Shown here: piece after piece, positions 11,178-19,406 of the stretch
How positions within the stretch are numbered: the stretch's first letter is position 1
How the letters are laid out: every line of letters starts with the position of its first letter
The notes under the pieces: model-generated
Database searches by the model: none
What the model was told of the DNA's origin: nothing
What the model saw: the letters and a program-made list of their open reading frames with translations, nothing else
Assembly (NCBI GenBank): GCA_001274695.2
Contig: LARU01000002.1
Location: 1,736,001 to 1,800,000, forward strand
Source: Azoarcus sp. PA01
Lineage (GTDB): Bacteria; Pseudomonadota; Gammaproteobacteria; Burkholderiales; Rhodocyclaceae
DNA length: 64,000 bases
Direction: 5' to 3'
Position numbers and translations under genes: made by a program

Positions 11178-12245
11178 TCACGCCGCGGCGGCGAGCGCGT
11201 CGAGAATGCGCCGGACCGGCGTCGGCAGCGCGGCCGCGTCCAGATCGGCGAGCGCGAGCCAGCGATGCCCGACTTCGGCGACGCTGCGCCCGGCGGCCTC
11301 GACGTCGAAGCGGATCGGCGTAATCTCGAGCCGGAAATGCGTGAACGCGTGGTTCAGCGGGGCGAGCGGGAGGCTCGCGCGCGGCGCAAGGCCGAAGCGC
11401 GTTTGCAGCCACTGCGCGGCGTCCGGCTCGCTGTCGGGAATTTCCGGCAGCGCGAGCAGCCCGCCCCAGATGCCGGCAGGCGGGCGCTGCTCGAGCAGCA
11501 CGCGCCCGGCCGCGTGAATCACCGCGACGCGCACGCGGCGCTGCGGCACGATCTTGCGCGGACGCGCCGCGGGCAGCTCGGCGAGGCGGTCCTCGCGGTG
11601 GGCGACACACGAGTCGGCGAGCGGGCAGCGTGCGCACGCCGGCCGGCTGCGCCTGCACACCGTCGCGCCCAGATCCATCTGCGCCTGGATGTAAGTGCCG
11701 ACGTCCGTCTGCGGTAGCAGCGATTCGGCGAGCGCCCACAGCTGCGTCTCGACTGCCCGCTCGCCGGGAAAGCCGGCGACGCCGAACGCGCGGCACAGCA
11801 CCCGCTTGACGTTGCCGTCGAGGATCGCCGCGCGCTCGCCGAACGCGAACGCCGCGACCGCCGCTGCGGTCGAGCGGCCGATGCCGGGTAGCCGGGCGAT
11901 CGCTGCGGCACGCGACGGGAAGTTCCCGCCGTGACAGTCGACCACCTTCTGCGCCGCCTTGTGCAGGTTGCGCGCGCGGGCGTAGTAGCCGAGCCCGCTC
12001 CACAGCGCGAGCACCTCGTCGACCGGCGCCGCGGCGAGCGCCGCGAGGTCGGGGAAGCGCGCGAGAAAGCGCGCGTAGTACGGGATCACGGTGTCGACCT
12101 GCGTCTGCTGCAGCATGATTTCCGACAGCCAGACACGATACGGATCGGGGGCGTGGCCGCACGGGTGCTGCCACGGCAGGTCGTGCCGGCCCTCGCGGCG
12201 ATGCCAGTCGATGAGCCGTGCGGCGAAAGTCGTGTGTGTCTCCAT
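11178..12245 (-). CDS. mutY: A/G-specific adenine DNA glycosylase MutY
   Basis: MutY removes adenine mispaired with 8-oxoguanine. The 355-residue protein has the catalytic Glu42 in SEIMLQQTQV, the helix-hairpin-helix LPGIGRSTAAAVAAF (about residues 109-123), the catalytic Asp133 in ILDGNVKRVL and a 4Fe-4S cluster signature C187-X6-C194-X2-C197-X5-C203. A C-terminal Nudix-like 8-oxoG recognition domain follows (EQRPPAGIWGGLLALPEI). The ATG at 12245 gives METHTTFAARLIDWH, the expected N-terminus; the open frame continues upstream to 12503 but that part overlaps the promoter and start of the neighbouring gene and has no MutY character. Confidence 0.94.
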   Translation of the reverse strand: METHTTFAARLIDWHRREGRHDLPWQHPCGHAPDPYRVWLSEIMLQQTQVDTVIPYYARFLARFPDLAALAAAPVDEVLALWSGLGYYARARNLHKAAQKVVDCHGGNFPSRAAAIARLPGIGRSTAAAVAAFAFGERAAILDGNVKRVLCRAFGVAGFPGERAVETQLWALAESLLPQTDVGTYIQAQMDLGATVCRRSRPACARCPLADSCVAHREDRLAELPAARPRKIVPQRRVRVAVIHAAGRVLLEQRPPAGIWGGLLALPEIPDSEPDAAQWLQTRFGLAPRASLPLAPLNHAFTHFRLEITPIRFDVEAAGRSVAEVGHRWLALADLDAAALPTPVRRILDALAAAA

Positions 12246-12363
12246 TGCCCGCTGTTCCCTTCGTCTGCGTTGCCCGATGCCGCCTGCGCAGCGATAATCA
12301 CCGGCTCCATTCACTTCAGCGGCGGCGGGCGACAACCTGCGATCCGCCGCCCGGCCCCCGCTC

Positions 12364-12864
12364 ATGTCCCAGCCGCCCGTCACCCACCAGGAATTCACCC
12401 GCGCGTTCCGCGACACGCTCGGCATGTTCGCCACCGGCATCGCCGTGGTCACGACCCGGGCGGCGAACGGCGAGGCGATCGGACTGACGGTCAATTCCTT
12501 CAACTCCGTTTCGCTCGACCCGCCGCTGATCGTGTGGAGCCTCGCCCGCCATCTGCAGAGCCTGCCGATATTCGAAGCCTGCGAATACTACGCGGTCAAC
12601 GTGCTGTCGGAAGACCAGCAGCACCTGTCGCAGCTCTTTGCGACGCGCTCGGACGAAAAGTTCGTCGGCCTCGACATCGACGATGGCCTGTATGGCGTGC
12701 CGCTGCTGCGCGGTTGCTGCGCCCGCTTCGAGTGCCGCAACACGGTGCGCCACGAAGGCGGCGACCACCTGCTGTTTCTCTCGGAAGTCGTGCGCTTCGA
12801 CCGCGAAGACCACCCGCCGCTGATTTTCCATAGCGGCGTGTACCGGCGGCTCGCAGCCGATTGA
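12364..12864 (+). CDS. Flavin reductase family protein (FMN-binding, flavin:NAD(P)H oxidoreductase type)
   Basis: This 166-residue protein belongs to the split-barrel flavin reductases that supply reduced FMN/FAD to two-component monooxygenases. Typical landmarks are FRDTLGMFATGIAVVTT (N-terminal strand and FMN phosphate region), GLTVNSFNSVSLDPPLI (the flavin-binding S/T-rich loop), and a C-terminal HPPLIFHSGVYRRL. No oxygenase partner is adjacent, so its physiological client is unknown. A degraded partial paralogue lies about 1.6 kb downstream at 14459-14716, on the other side of the antiporter gene. Confidence 0.87.
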   Translation: MSQPPVTHQEFTRAFRDTLGMFATGIAVVTTRAANGEAIGLTVNSFNSVSLDPPLIVWSLARHLQSLPIFEACEYYAVNVLSEDQQHLSQLFATRSDEKFVGLDIDDGLYGVPLLRGCCARFECRNTVRHEGGDHLLFLSEVVRFDREDHPPLIFHSGVYRRLAAD

Positions 12865-12892
12865 AGCGCCGCGGCCGAACGTCACCGCGTTT

Positions 12893-12928
12893 GCCGGTGG
12901 CGCTCGTTGCGCTACACCGGCCACCGGC
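12893..12928. terminator. Hairpin between flavin reductase and antiporter genes
   Basis: A perfect nine-base inverted repeat (GCCGGTGGC at 12893-12901, GCCACCGGC at 12920-12928) with partially complementary AT flanks lies between two convergent genes. There is no long T-run, so a rho-independent role is likely but not certain. Confidence 0.4.
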
Positions 12929-12940
12929 GCAAATCAACGC

Positions 12941-14032
12941 TCAACGCGTTCTCGCCATTGGCTGGCGCAGCCAGAACACCACCAAAGTGATGATCGTCAG
13001 CGGAACGACAAACCCGAGCATCGTCGCGGAAAAAGCTTGCAAGGCGTCGTGCTGCTGAGCGGCAAGTATCAGGTAAGTGACGTAGGCCAGGTAGTAGCCG
13101 AGGAATACGGCGCCTTCCCAGCGCGCGATCTCACGCCCGGTGAGAAAGACCGGCAAGCAGGCCAGAGCGACAGCCAGCATCACCCAGATGTCGAAGTTGA
13201 GCAAAGAGGGGGCCAGAGCCAGGCCGCCGCTGCCGGCCACCACTCCGCTCAGGCCTACGCAGCCCAGAATGTTGAACGTGTTGCTGCCGACCACGTTGCC
13301 GACCGCAATGTCGCGCTCGCCCTTGAATGCCGCCGTCAGTGAGGTCGCCACTTCCGGCATCGAAGTGCCAGCAGCGACGATGGTGAGGCCGATGACCACA
13401 TCGCTGACGCCGAACGCCCGGGCAAACGCGACCGACGAACTCACCAGCCAGTCCGATCCCAGCACAAGCAGTGCCAGTCCCGCGACGATCAAGCCAAGCT
13501 GGACTGCCCACCGCGTATCCCAGCCGCCTTGTTCGGCAGCTTGGATTTTTTCATTGAATTCGGACGCCTGCTGTGCGCTCTCTTTGCGCGACTGAATGAC
13601 CAGAAACGCCGTGTAAGCGAGCATCAGGACCAGCAAGAGCGCGCCCTCCCACAGCTTGATGGTGCCATCGAGCGCCAGAGCCAGCAGCAGCAACGACGCG
13701 CCCAGCATGATCGGAATCTCCTGCCGAATCAGCTGAACGTGCACCACCAAAGGTACGATCAGCGCGCTGGCTCCCAAGATGAACAGCACGTTGAGGATAT
13801 TGCTTCCCACGACGTTTCCTACCGCGATATCGCCCTGCCCGTCGAGCACCGCGCCGGTGGATACCGCCATTTCGGGGGCGCTTGTTCCGAAAGCAACGAT
13901 CGTCAACCCGACCACCAGGGGTGACAAACCCACCGACAAGGCCAGCTTCGACGCGCCGCGAACAAGAGAGTTGGCGCCCACTATCAACGCGACCAACCCC
14001 GCTGCGAACCACAAAGACTGTAACCAGAGCAT
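12941..14032 (-). CDS. Calcium/sodium antiporter, CaCA family (YrbG-like)
   Basis: This 363-residue inner-membrane exchanger has the two inverted alpha repeats of the CaCA family: VAFGTSAPEMAVS with GNVVGSNILNVLFILG in the first half (about residues 47-89) and AAGTSMPEVATS with GNVVGSNTFNILGCVG in the second (about 222-261). The acidic Glu residues after the Pro in each repeat are the cation ligands in characterised exchangers. Roughly ten transmembrane helices are predicted, with a charged cytoplasmic loop between the halves (QSRKESAQQASEFNEKIQ). Its codon usage looks slightly less GC-extreme than its neighbours, and a repeat-rich degraded region lies directly upstream, so acquisition by transfer is possible. 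Confidence 0.9.
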   Translation of the reverse strand: MLWLQSLWFAAGLVALIVGANSLVRGASKLALSVGLSPLVVGLTIVAFGTSAPEMAVSTGAVLDGQGDIAVGNVVGSNILNVLFILGASALIVPLVVHVQLIRQEIPIMLGASLLLLALALDGTIKLWEGALLLVLMLAYTAFLVIQSRKESAQQASEFNEKIQAAEQGGWDTRWAVQLGLIVAGLALLVLGSDWLVSSSVAFARAFGVSDVVIGLTIVAAGTSMPEVATSLTAAFKGERDIAVGNVVGSNTFNILGCVGLSGVVAGSGGLALAPSLLNFDIWVMLAVALACLPVFLTGREIARWEGAVFLGYYLAYVTYLILAAQQHDALQAFSATMLGFVVPLTIITLVVFWLRQPMARTR

Positions 14033-14100
14033 GGCGGCAATATCCCGAGAAAAAACGCCCGACAGGGCTTGTTGTTAAAACGGCAACTGAATAAATAAAA

Positions 14101-14212
14101 CCGTTCGCCCTGAGCCCGTCGAAGGGCGGTGGCAGGGCTTCGACAAGCCTGTCCTGAGCTTGCCGAAGGGCTCAGCCCGAACGGGATGTGGGTGCCGCGC
14201 CAACAGATCGGA
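14101..14212. repeat. REP-like palindromic repeat, copy 1
   Basis: An imperfect nested palindrome: the inner arms CTTCGACAAGC (14138-14148) and GCTTGCCGAAG (14158-14168) pair with one mismatch, and the outer arms beginning CCGTTCG (14101) and ending CGAACGG (about 14184) pair around them. The block from 14131 to 14212 recurs almost identically 183 bases downstream. The core resembles the short extragenic palindromes widespread in GC-rich proteobacterial genomes. It is noncoding and sits upstream of the antiporter gene. Confidence 0.75.
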
Positions 14213-14285
14213 TAATTTTGCACGGCCGACCTGTCAGAGGAGCGCGCATTAATGAAAAATTTTTCGGTTGAGAATTGAATGAAAA

Positions 14286-14395
14286 CGTTCGTCCTGAGTG
14301 GTCGAACAGCGGGGGCAGGGCTTCGACAAGCCTGTCCTGAGCTTGCCGAAGGGCTCGGCCCGAACGGGATGTGGGTGCGGCGCCAACAGATCGGG
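14286..14395. repeat. REP-like palindromic repeat, copy 2
   Basis: Second copy of the element at 14101-14212, in the same orientation and 183 bases downstream. The segment 14314-14395 differs from copy 1 at only a few positions; the left outer arm has diverged more (GTCCTGAGTGGTCG instead of GCCCTGAGCCCGTCG), so the outer stem is weaker here. Between the copies is a short AT-rich stretch with no gene. Confidence 0.75.
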
Positions 14396-14458
14396 TAAGC
14401 CGACTTCGATTGAAGCGGAGCGCTGGCTCGCCAACGTCATGACGAGCCCGAATTTTCG

Positions 14459-14716
14459 TTCGGAAGACCAGCAGCACCTGTCGCAGCTTTTCGCGACGCG
14501 CTCCGACGAAAATTCACCGGCCTGGACCTCGACGAGGGCCTGTACGGCGTGCCGTTGCTGCGCGGCTGCTGCGCCCGTTTCGAATGCCGCAACACCGTGC
14601 GCCACGAAGGCGGCGACCACCTCGTGTTCCTGTCGGAAGTCGTCCGCTTCGATCGCGAGGACCGTCCGCCGCTGATCTTCCACAGCGGCGCCTATCGGCG
14701 CCTCGCTATCGACTGA
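14459..14716 (+). pseudogene. Frameshifted 3' fragment of a flavin reductase paralogue
   Basis: From TCGGAAGACCAG onward to the TGA at 14714-14716 this stretch parallels the last 86 codons of the intact flavin reductase (12364-12864), with an estimated 85 percent base identity by eye. One base is missing near 14511-14514 (GACGAAAATTC where the intact gene has GACGAAAAGTTC), so the reading frame breaks. The first half of the gene is absent. After the frameshift the remaining codons still spell GLYGVPLLRGCCARFECRN. Divergence is mostly at third positions, which indicates an old, once-functional duplicate rather than a recent copy. Confidence 0.85.
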
Positions 14717-14825
14717 ACAGCCGAATCGCCGCTTGAACCGCTGATCGATCGGACGGGATCGCTCGCGGCCGCTGCATCGGCTGCCGAAGCCGCTTCAACC
14801 CCCGCGGGCGTCAAGCGCAAAATGA

Positions 14826-16089
14826 GCCCCGCTCGGACCGGCTGCACGCGCCCTGGTGTATGAGCAGGGGCTTTACCTCAGCGGCCTGCTCGCGATCGGG
14901 CTGATGTCGCTGGCAATGGTGCTCGCCACCCGTCCGGCGTGGCTGGAGCGCCCGCTCGGCGGCATGGACCGCATTTTCCGCGTGCACAAATGGGCCGGCA
15001 TTCTCCCCGGCGTGTTCGCTCTGCTGCACTGGCTGATTGAGATGTCCGATGACTTGGTCAAGTCGATCTTCGGCCGCGGCGGGCGCCCGCACGAGGAAGA
15101 ATTCGGCGGCCTCCTCGAAAACCTGCGCGAGGCCGGCGAGGAACTGGGCGAGTTCGCCATCTACCTGGTGCTGGCGATGGTCGTGCTGAGCCTGCTGAAG
15201 CGCTTTCCGTACAAGTTCTGGCGCCACATTCACCGCGCCATGCCGGTGCTCTACCTGATGCTCGCCTTTCATGCCGCGGTGCTTGCTCCGATCGCCTACT
15301 GGACCCAGCCCGCGGGTGCGCTGCTGGCCCTGCTGCTGGCCGCCGGCAGCGTCGCTGCGGCACTCTCGCTCACCGGGCGGATCGGCCGCGAGCGGCGCGT
15401 GCATGGCGTCGTTACCGGAGTGTCTTCGCCCGCCGCCGATGTCACCGAAGTGGTCTGCCGCCTCGACGGCGACTGGCGCGGGCATCGCGCCGGGCAGTTC
15501 GCCTTCGTCGGCTTCGACCGCTTCGAAGGCGCCCACCCCTTCACCATCGCCAGCGCCGACCGGGGCGATCGCAACGTGAGCTTCCAGATCAAGGCCTTGG
15601 GCGATTACACCCGCCAGCTCTCGAGCCGGATCGCCGTCGGGCAGGCGGTCACCGTCGAAGGCCCCTACGGCCGCTTCGTCCTCGATCGCCACAACCGCAA
15701 GGCACGCCAGATCTGGGTTGCGGGGGGAATCGGCGTCACCCCCTTCCTCGCCTGGCTCGATGCCCTGCGCACCCGTCCGGAGGATGCGCCGGCCGCCGAC
15801 CTGCACTACAGCACTCGTGACCTCGCACGCGACCCCTTCGCCGCCCGTCTGCAGGGCTTGTGCGCCGAACTGCCGTCGGTCACGCTGCATGTGCACGACA
15901 GCAGTGCCGGCAGCGTGCTCACCGCCGAACACCTGTCGGCCGCGCAGGGCGGCGACCGGGGCAGGCCGCGCAGCGCCGAAGTCTGGTTCTGCCGGTCCGC
16001 GTCCCTTTGCGGAACAACTGCGTGCCGGACTGCTGCGCATCTGGGGGCCACGGCTGCGCTTTCACCAGGAAGCCTTCGAGCTGCGCTGA
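14826..16089 (+). pseudogene. Ferric reductase-like / ferredoxin-NADP reductase-type flavohaem oxidoreductase, broken at both ends
   Basis: The remnant has the layout of bacterial ferric-reductase-like transmembrane proteins: hydrophobic helices with haem-ligand-type His residues (VHKWAGILPGVFALLHWLIE; FWRHIHRAMPVLYLML), an FAD-binding region (AGQFAFVGFDRF, HPFTIAS) and an NAD-binding region (IWVAGGIGVTPFLAWL). At the 5' end the frame opens only at 14826 after a TGA and has no clear ATG; GTG 14856 is the first usable start, and the first transmembrane helix expected in relatives is missing. At 15992-15993 an extra C shifts the frame: removing it restores WFCGPRPFAEQLRAG and the normal C-terminus ending FELR at 16089. 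Without repair the frame runs into unrelated residues to 16154. Probably inactive. Confidence 0.8.
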
Positions 16090-16104
16090 AGAAGGCAAAA
16101 TTGT

Positions 16105-16128
16105 GCGCCCGGCCTGACGGCCGGGCGC
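16105..16128 (+). terminator. Hairpin downstream of the broken ferric reductase gene
   Basis: A perfect ten-base inverted repeat (GCGCCCGGCC, 16105-16114; GGCCGGGCGC, 16119-16128) with a TGAC loop starts 15 bases after the restored stop codon. No T-run follows. Its position suggests it once terminated the now-broken gene. Confidence 0.5.
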
Positions 16129-16150
16129 AGATCTCAAGGCGATCGGCTCG

Positions 16151-16285
16151 ATGAGGCCGCAGCAAAAGACGCGCATGACCCCGCTGATTTTCGAGGAACT
16201 GGGCTGGGGCTATAGCGGACTGGGCATCCCGGCGATGGCGTTAGCGACGGGGTTTCCCGCGTTTGCCGCTTCGCACCCTCGCTGA
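16151..16285 (+). pseudogene. Possible acyl-CoA dehydrogenase fragment
   Basis: A 44-codon open frame reads TPLIFEELGWGYSGLGIPAM in its middle, which resembles the alpha-helical segment of acyl-CoA dehydrogenases before the flavin-binding beta domain (typically E-E-L-x-W-G-D-x-G-L). It has no proper start, no flavin motif and is followed by a stop. The resemblance is short, so this is a tentative call: a scrap of a catabolic gene left in the degraded stretch, or a chance open frame. Confidence 0.3.
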
Positions 16286-16385
16286 TCTGGGAAGGCGACG
16301 ACCGGCCCTCGCCGTCCGCCGGTACGGTGAAGGTCATGCAGGAAGAGGGGCGAGTCCGAATGGGAACAAGCTCTTGGAGGGGGTA

Positions 16386-16459
16386 TGGAGCGGGCGATGG
16401 GAATCGAACCCACGGCTCTAGCTTGGGAAGCTAGGGTATTACCATTATACGACGCCCGC
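16386..16459 (-). tRNA. tRNA-Gly (anticodon CCC)
   Basis: Read on the minus strand, the gene begins GCGGGCG and closes with CGCCCGC, forming a perfect seven-pair acceptor stem, followed by discriminator T and an encoded CCA. The anticodon arm is CTAGC-TTCCCAA-GCTAG, giving anticodon CCC, and the T arm contains GGTTCGATTCC. The length is 74 bases including CCA. It closely resembles the E. coli glyU product. It borders the degraded stretch 14033-16385; no second copy of its 3' end was seen there. Confidence 0.95.
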
Positions 16460-16634
16460 GATTCAGGCCAATTTGCTCTGAACAGGGCTGTCATTCTAAT
16501 GGCCGGCGCGGCGGCGCGCAATGCGCGAGTTAGGCGTGCCTGTGGCGCGGGGGTTTCGCCCAAACCGGCGACCGGGCAAGGGTCCGCGGAGGGCGTGGTA
16601 AGATTTCGGTTCACTGCACCTCGACAGCTACAGC

Positions 16635-16838
16635 ATGATTGAGCTCATCATCAATGGCAAACCCGAGCGCCTCGACGAGGCGCCGACGGTGCTCGCGCTG
16701 CTCGAAGCCAGGCAGCTCGCCGGCAAGCGTCTCGCGGTCGAGCGCAACGGCGAGATCGTGCCGAAAGGGCAGCATGCGCACACGCTGCTCGCCGACGGCG
16801 ACCGGCTCGAGATCGTCGTCGCGGTCGGCGGCGGCTGA
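16635..16838 (+). CDS. thiS: Thiamine biosynthesis sulfur carrier ThiS
   Basis: ThiS is the ubiquitin-like protein that carries sulfur as a C-terminal thiocarboxylate to ThiG for thiazole formation. The 67-residue protein ends in the required Gly-Gly (VAVGGG) and has the beta-grasp pattern ([28 protein letters not shown]). It is 70 bases upstream of thiG, its partner. No THI-box riboswitch is seen in the 175 bases before it; a TAAGAT at about 16599 could be a -10 element but lacks a convincing -35. Confidence 0.92.
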   Translation: MIELIINGKPERLDEAPTVLALLEARQLAGKRLAVERNGEIVPKGQHAHTLLADGDRLEIVVAVGGG

Positions 16839-16908
16839 AGTTTCGCCGCCCCGGCGCCGCGCTCGCTGGACCGCGCGCCTTCATCAACCCGATTCCTACA
16901 GGCCGAAC

Positions 16909-17694
16909 ATGAACGACTCCCTGGTGATCGCAGGCAAGTCCTACCGCTCCCGTTTGCTGGTGGGCACCGGAAAATACAAGGATTTCGCCGAGACGCGCGC
17001 CGCGATCGACGCGAGCGGCGCCGAGATCGTCACCGTCGCGATCCGCCGCACGAACATCGGCCAGAACGCCGATGAACCGAACCTGCTCGACGTGCTGCCG
17101 CCCGAGCGCTTCACGATCCTGCCGAACACGGCCGGCTGCTACACGGCCGACGACGCGGTGCGCACGCTGCGGCTCGCGCGCGAGCTGCTCGACGGTCACG
17201 CGCTGGTGAAGCTCGAAGTGCTCGGCGATCCGGTGAGCCTGTTCCCGAACATGCCCGAGACGCTGAAGGCAGCCGAAACCCTCGTCAAGGACGGCTTCGA
17301 GGTGATGGTGTACTGCGCCGACGACCCGATCCAGGCAAAGATGCTCGAAGAGATCGGCTGCGTCGCGGTGATGCCGCTGGCGTCCTTGATCGGCTCCGGC
17401 ATGGGGATCCTCAATCCGTGGAATCTGCGGCTGATCATCGACCAGGCGAAAGTGCCGGTGCTCGTCGATGCCGGCGTTGGCACCGCGTCCGACGCAGCGA
17501 TCGCGATGGAACTCGGTTGCGACGGCGTGCTGATGAACACGGCGATCGCGCACGCGAAAAACCCCGTGCTGATGGCGTCGGCGATGAAAAAGGCGGTCGA
17601 GGCCGGGCGCGAGGCGTTTCTTGCCGGACGCATGCCGCGCAAGCATTATTCGGCCGATCCGAGCTCGCCGACGAGCGGCCTGATCGGCTCCTGA
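16909..17694 (+). CDS. thiG: Thiazole synthase ThiG
   Basis: ThiG condenses 1-deoxy-D-xylulose 5-phosphate, dehydroglycine and ThiS-bound sulfur into the thiazole phosphate of thiamine. The 261-residue TIM-barrel protein has the Schiff-base lysine in [10 protein letters not shown] (about residue 105), the family stretch [17 protein letters not shown], and the phosphate-binding [12 protein letters not shown] and [20 protein letters not shown] loops. The ATG at 16909 ([20 protein letters not shown]) gives the normal N-terminus; the frame extends upstream through thiS but in a different phase and without homology. Confidence 0.95.
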   Translation: MNDSLVIAGKSYRSRLLVGTGKYKDFAETRAAIDASGAEIVTVAIRRTNIGQNADEPNLLDVLPPERFTILPNTAGCYTADDAVRTLRLARELLDGHALVKLEVLGDPVSLFPNMPETLKAAETLVKDGFEVMVYCADDPIQAKMLEEIGCVAVMPLASLIGSGMGILNPWNLRLIIDQAKVPVLVDAGVGTASDAAIAMELGCDGVLMNTAIAHAKNPVLMASAMKKAVEAGREAFLAGRMPRKHYSADPSSPTSGLIGS

Positions 17695-17800
17695 ACGAAC
17701 GCCGCGCGCGCCGCCTGCCACCTGCGCCGCGCGCGTCGACCCTTTTCGCCATGCCGGCACAGCGCCGGCACGGCCTCGCACGACGTTACGATCCCCGACA

Positions 17801-18580
17801 ATGACTTTTCCCCCCCACAACCCGCCGGAAACCGGGCCTCCGTCCGCCGCTCCGGACGAATCGCTGCCGGCTCCGCAAGGCCGTGTCGCCGGCGATGCGG
17901 AAGCGCGCTTTTCGAGCCGCTCGATCCGCAGCTTCGTGCTGCGCCAGGGACGCATGTCGGTCGCGCAGCAGCGCCACCTCGACGAGACGCTGCCGAAAGT
18001 CGGCATTCCCTACCGCGTCGCGCCGCTCGATCTCGACGCGGCGTTCGGACGCGCGGCGCCAAAAATCGTCGAGATCGGTTTCGGCATGGGCGAGACGACC
18101 GCGAAAATCGCCGCCGCGCTGCCGGACAAGGACTTTCTCGCGATCGAAGTGCATGGGCCGGGCGTCGGCAGCCTGTGCAAGCTGATCGCCGAAAGCGAGC
18201 TGCACAACTTGCGCATCGTCCAGCACGACGCGGTCGAAGTGCTGCGCGACATGATTCCCGAACAGGCGCTGGCCGGCGTGCATGTGTTCTTTCCCGATCC
18301 GTGGCACAAGAAGCGTCATCACAAGCGGCGCATCATCCAGCCCGACTTCGTCGCGCTGATCGCCTCGCGGCTCGCGCCCGGCGCTTATCTGCACTGCGCG
18401 ACCGACTGGGAGGAATACGCGCAGTGGATGCTCGAGGTGCTCGCCGCCGAGCCCGCGCTGGAGAATACTGCCGACAGCTACGCCCCGCGTCCGGCTTACC
18501 GCCCGCTGACGAAATTCGAAAACCGCGGTCTGAAGCTCGGGCACGGCGTCTGGGACCTGGTGTTCAGGCGGCGCGGTTGA
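17801..18580 (+). CDS. trmB: tRNA (guanine-N7-)-methyltransferase TrmB
   Basis: TrmB methylates G46 of tRNA to m7G using S-adenosylmethionine. The 259-residue protein begins with a Pro-rich tail of about 30 residues, then [15 protein letters not shown], the SAM-binding [11 protein letters not shown] (about residues 90-100), and the catalytic/tRNA-binding motif [16 protein letters not shown] near 162-177, which is diagnostic for this family. C-terminal TKFENRG is also typical. It follows thiG by 106 bases. Confidence 0.94.
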   Translation: MTFPPHNPPETGPPSAAPDESLPAPQGRVAGDAEARFSSRSIRSFVLRQGRMSVAQQRHLDETLPKVGIPYRVAPLDLDAAFGRAAPKIVEIGFGMGETTAKIAAALPDKDFLAIEVHGPGVGSLCKLIAESELHNLRIVQHDAVEVLRDMIPEQALAGVHVFFPDPWHKKRHHKRRIIQPDFVALIASRLAPGAYLHCATDWEEYAQWMLEVLAAEPALENTADSYAPRPAYRPLTKFENRGLKLGHGVWDLVFRRRG

Positions 18581-18611
18581 GCGAAGCGCGCGTCGAACGG
18601 AGATCTGAACG

Positions 18612-19406
18612 ATGGTGAAACGCCTCTTTGCCTTTTTCGGCGCGCTTCTCGCGGGCTTGTGGCGCACGATCGACGTGCTGCGGCGCGTGCTCCTCAACGC
18701 GGTATTCCTGCTGTTGCTCGCTTTTGTCGCGGTGCTGCTGTGGCGCGCGCTGCCCGCGGTGCCGGACGGCGCGGCGCTGGTGCTGCGCCCGGCCGGTCCG
18801 CTCGTCGAGCAGAAGACGTTCGAGACGCCGCTCGATTTGCTGCGCAATGGCGGTGTCGCGCCTTCCCAAACGGCGCTGCACGATCTGCTCGAAGCGGTGG
18901 AGGCGGCGCGCGACGACCGGCGGATCAAGGCGCTCGTCATCGAAACCGACCGGCTCGGCCCGAGCGGCCTGTCGAAGCTCGCCGAACTGCGCGCCGCGAT
19001 CGTCGCTTTCCGGCAGAGCGGAAAGCCGGTGTTCGCTCGCGGCGAACGCTTCACGCAGGGGCAGTACTACCTCGCCAGCGTCGCCGACGAAGTCCATGTC
19101 GGGCCCGACGGCTTCGTGCTGCTGCAAGGGTTTGCGCGCTACGTCAGCTATTTCGCCGGCGCGCTCGACAAGCTCGGCGTCAAAATGCACGTGTTCCGCG
19201 TCGGCGAATACAAGGCGTTCAGCGAGCCTTTCACGCGCAACGACATGTCGGAGGCGGACCGCGAAGCGTCGCGCGATCTGCTCGAAGGGCTGTGGAGCGG
19301 CGTGCGCGAGGATCTCATCGCGAGCCGCCGCCTCGCGCCCGAGAAGCTCGACGCCTACGTCAACGCTTACCCCGCCGCGCTCGCAGCAACGGGGGCGATG
19401 CGGTGA
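18612..19406 (+). pseudogene. sppA: SppA signal peptide peptidase (protease IV), N-terminal part, frameshifted
   Basis: SppA degrades cleaved signal peptides in the membrane. This frame encodes a transmembrane anchor (about residues 27-46) and the first of the two repeat domains, with the catalytic lysine at residue 201 in VGEYKAFSEPF (E. coli Lys209). Reading stops at 19404-19406 because the run of G at 19391-19395 has five bases where six would continue the family sequence (AATGG instead of AATGA). The second half continues in the next frame. This could be a real mutation, a sequencing error in a homopolymer, or a site where ribosomes slip; the sequence alone cannot decide. Confidence 0.85.

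Noticed and set aside
14000..16385. Attachment-site duplication of the tRNA-Gly 3' end
   Set aside because: I looked for a second GCGGGCGATGGGAATCG-like sequence in the degraded stretch and found none, so integration at the tRNA is only a suggestion.
16460..16634. Possible THI-box (TPP) riboswitch before thiS
   Set aside because: The conserved CUGAGA and ACCUGAUC-type core elements are absent from the leader.
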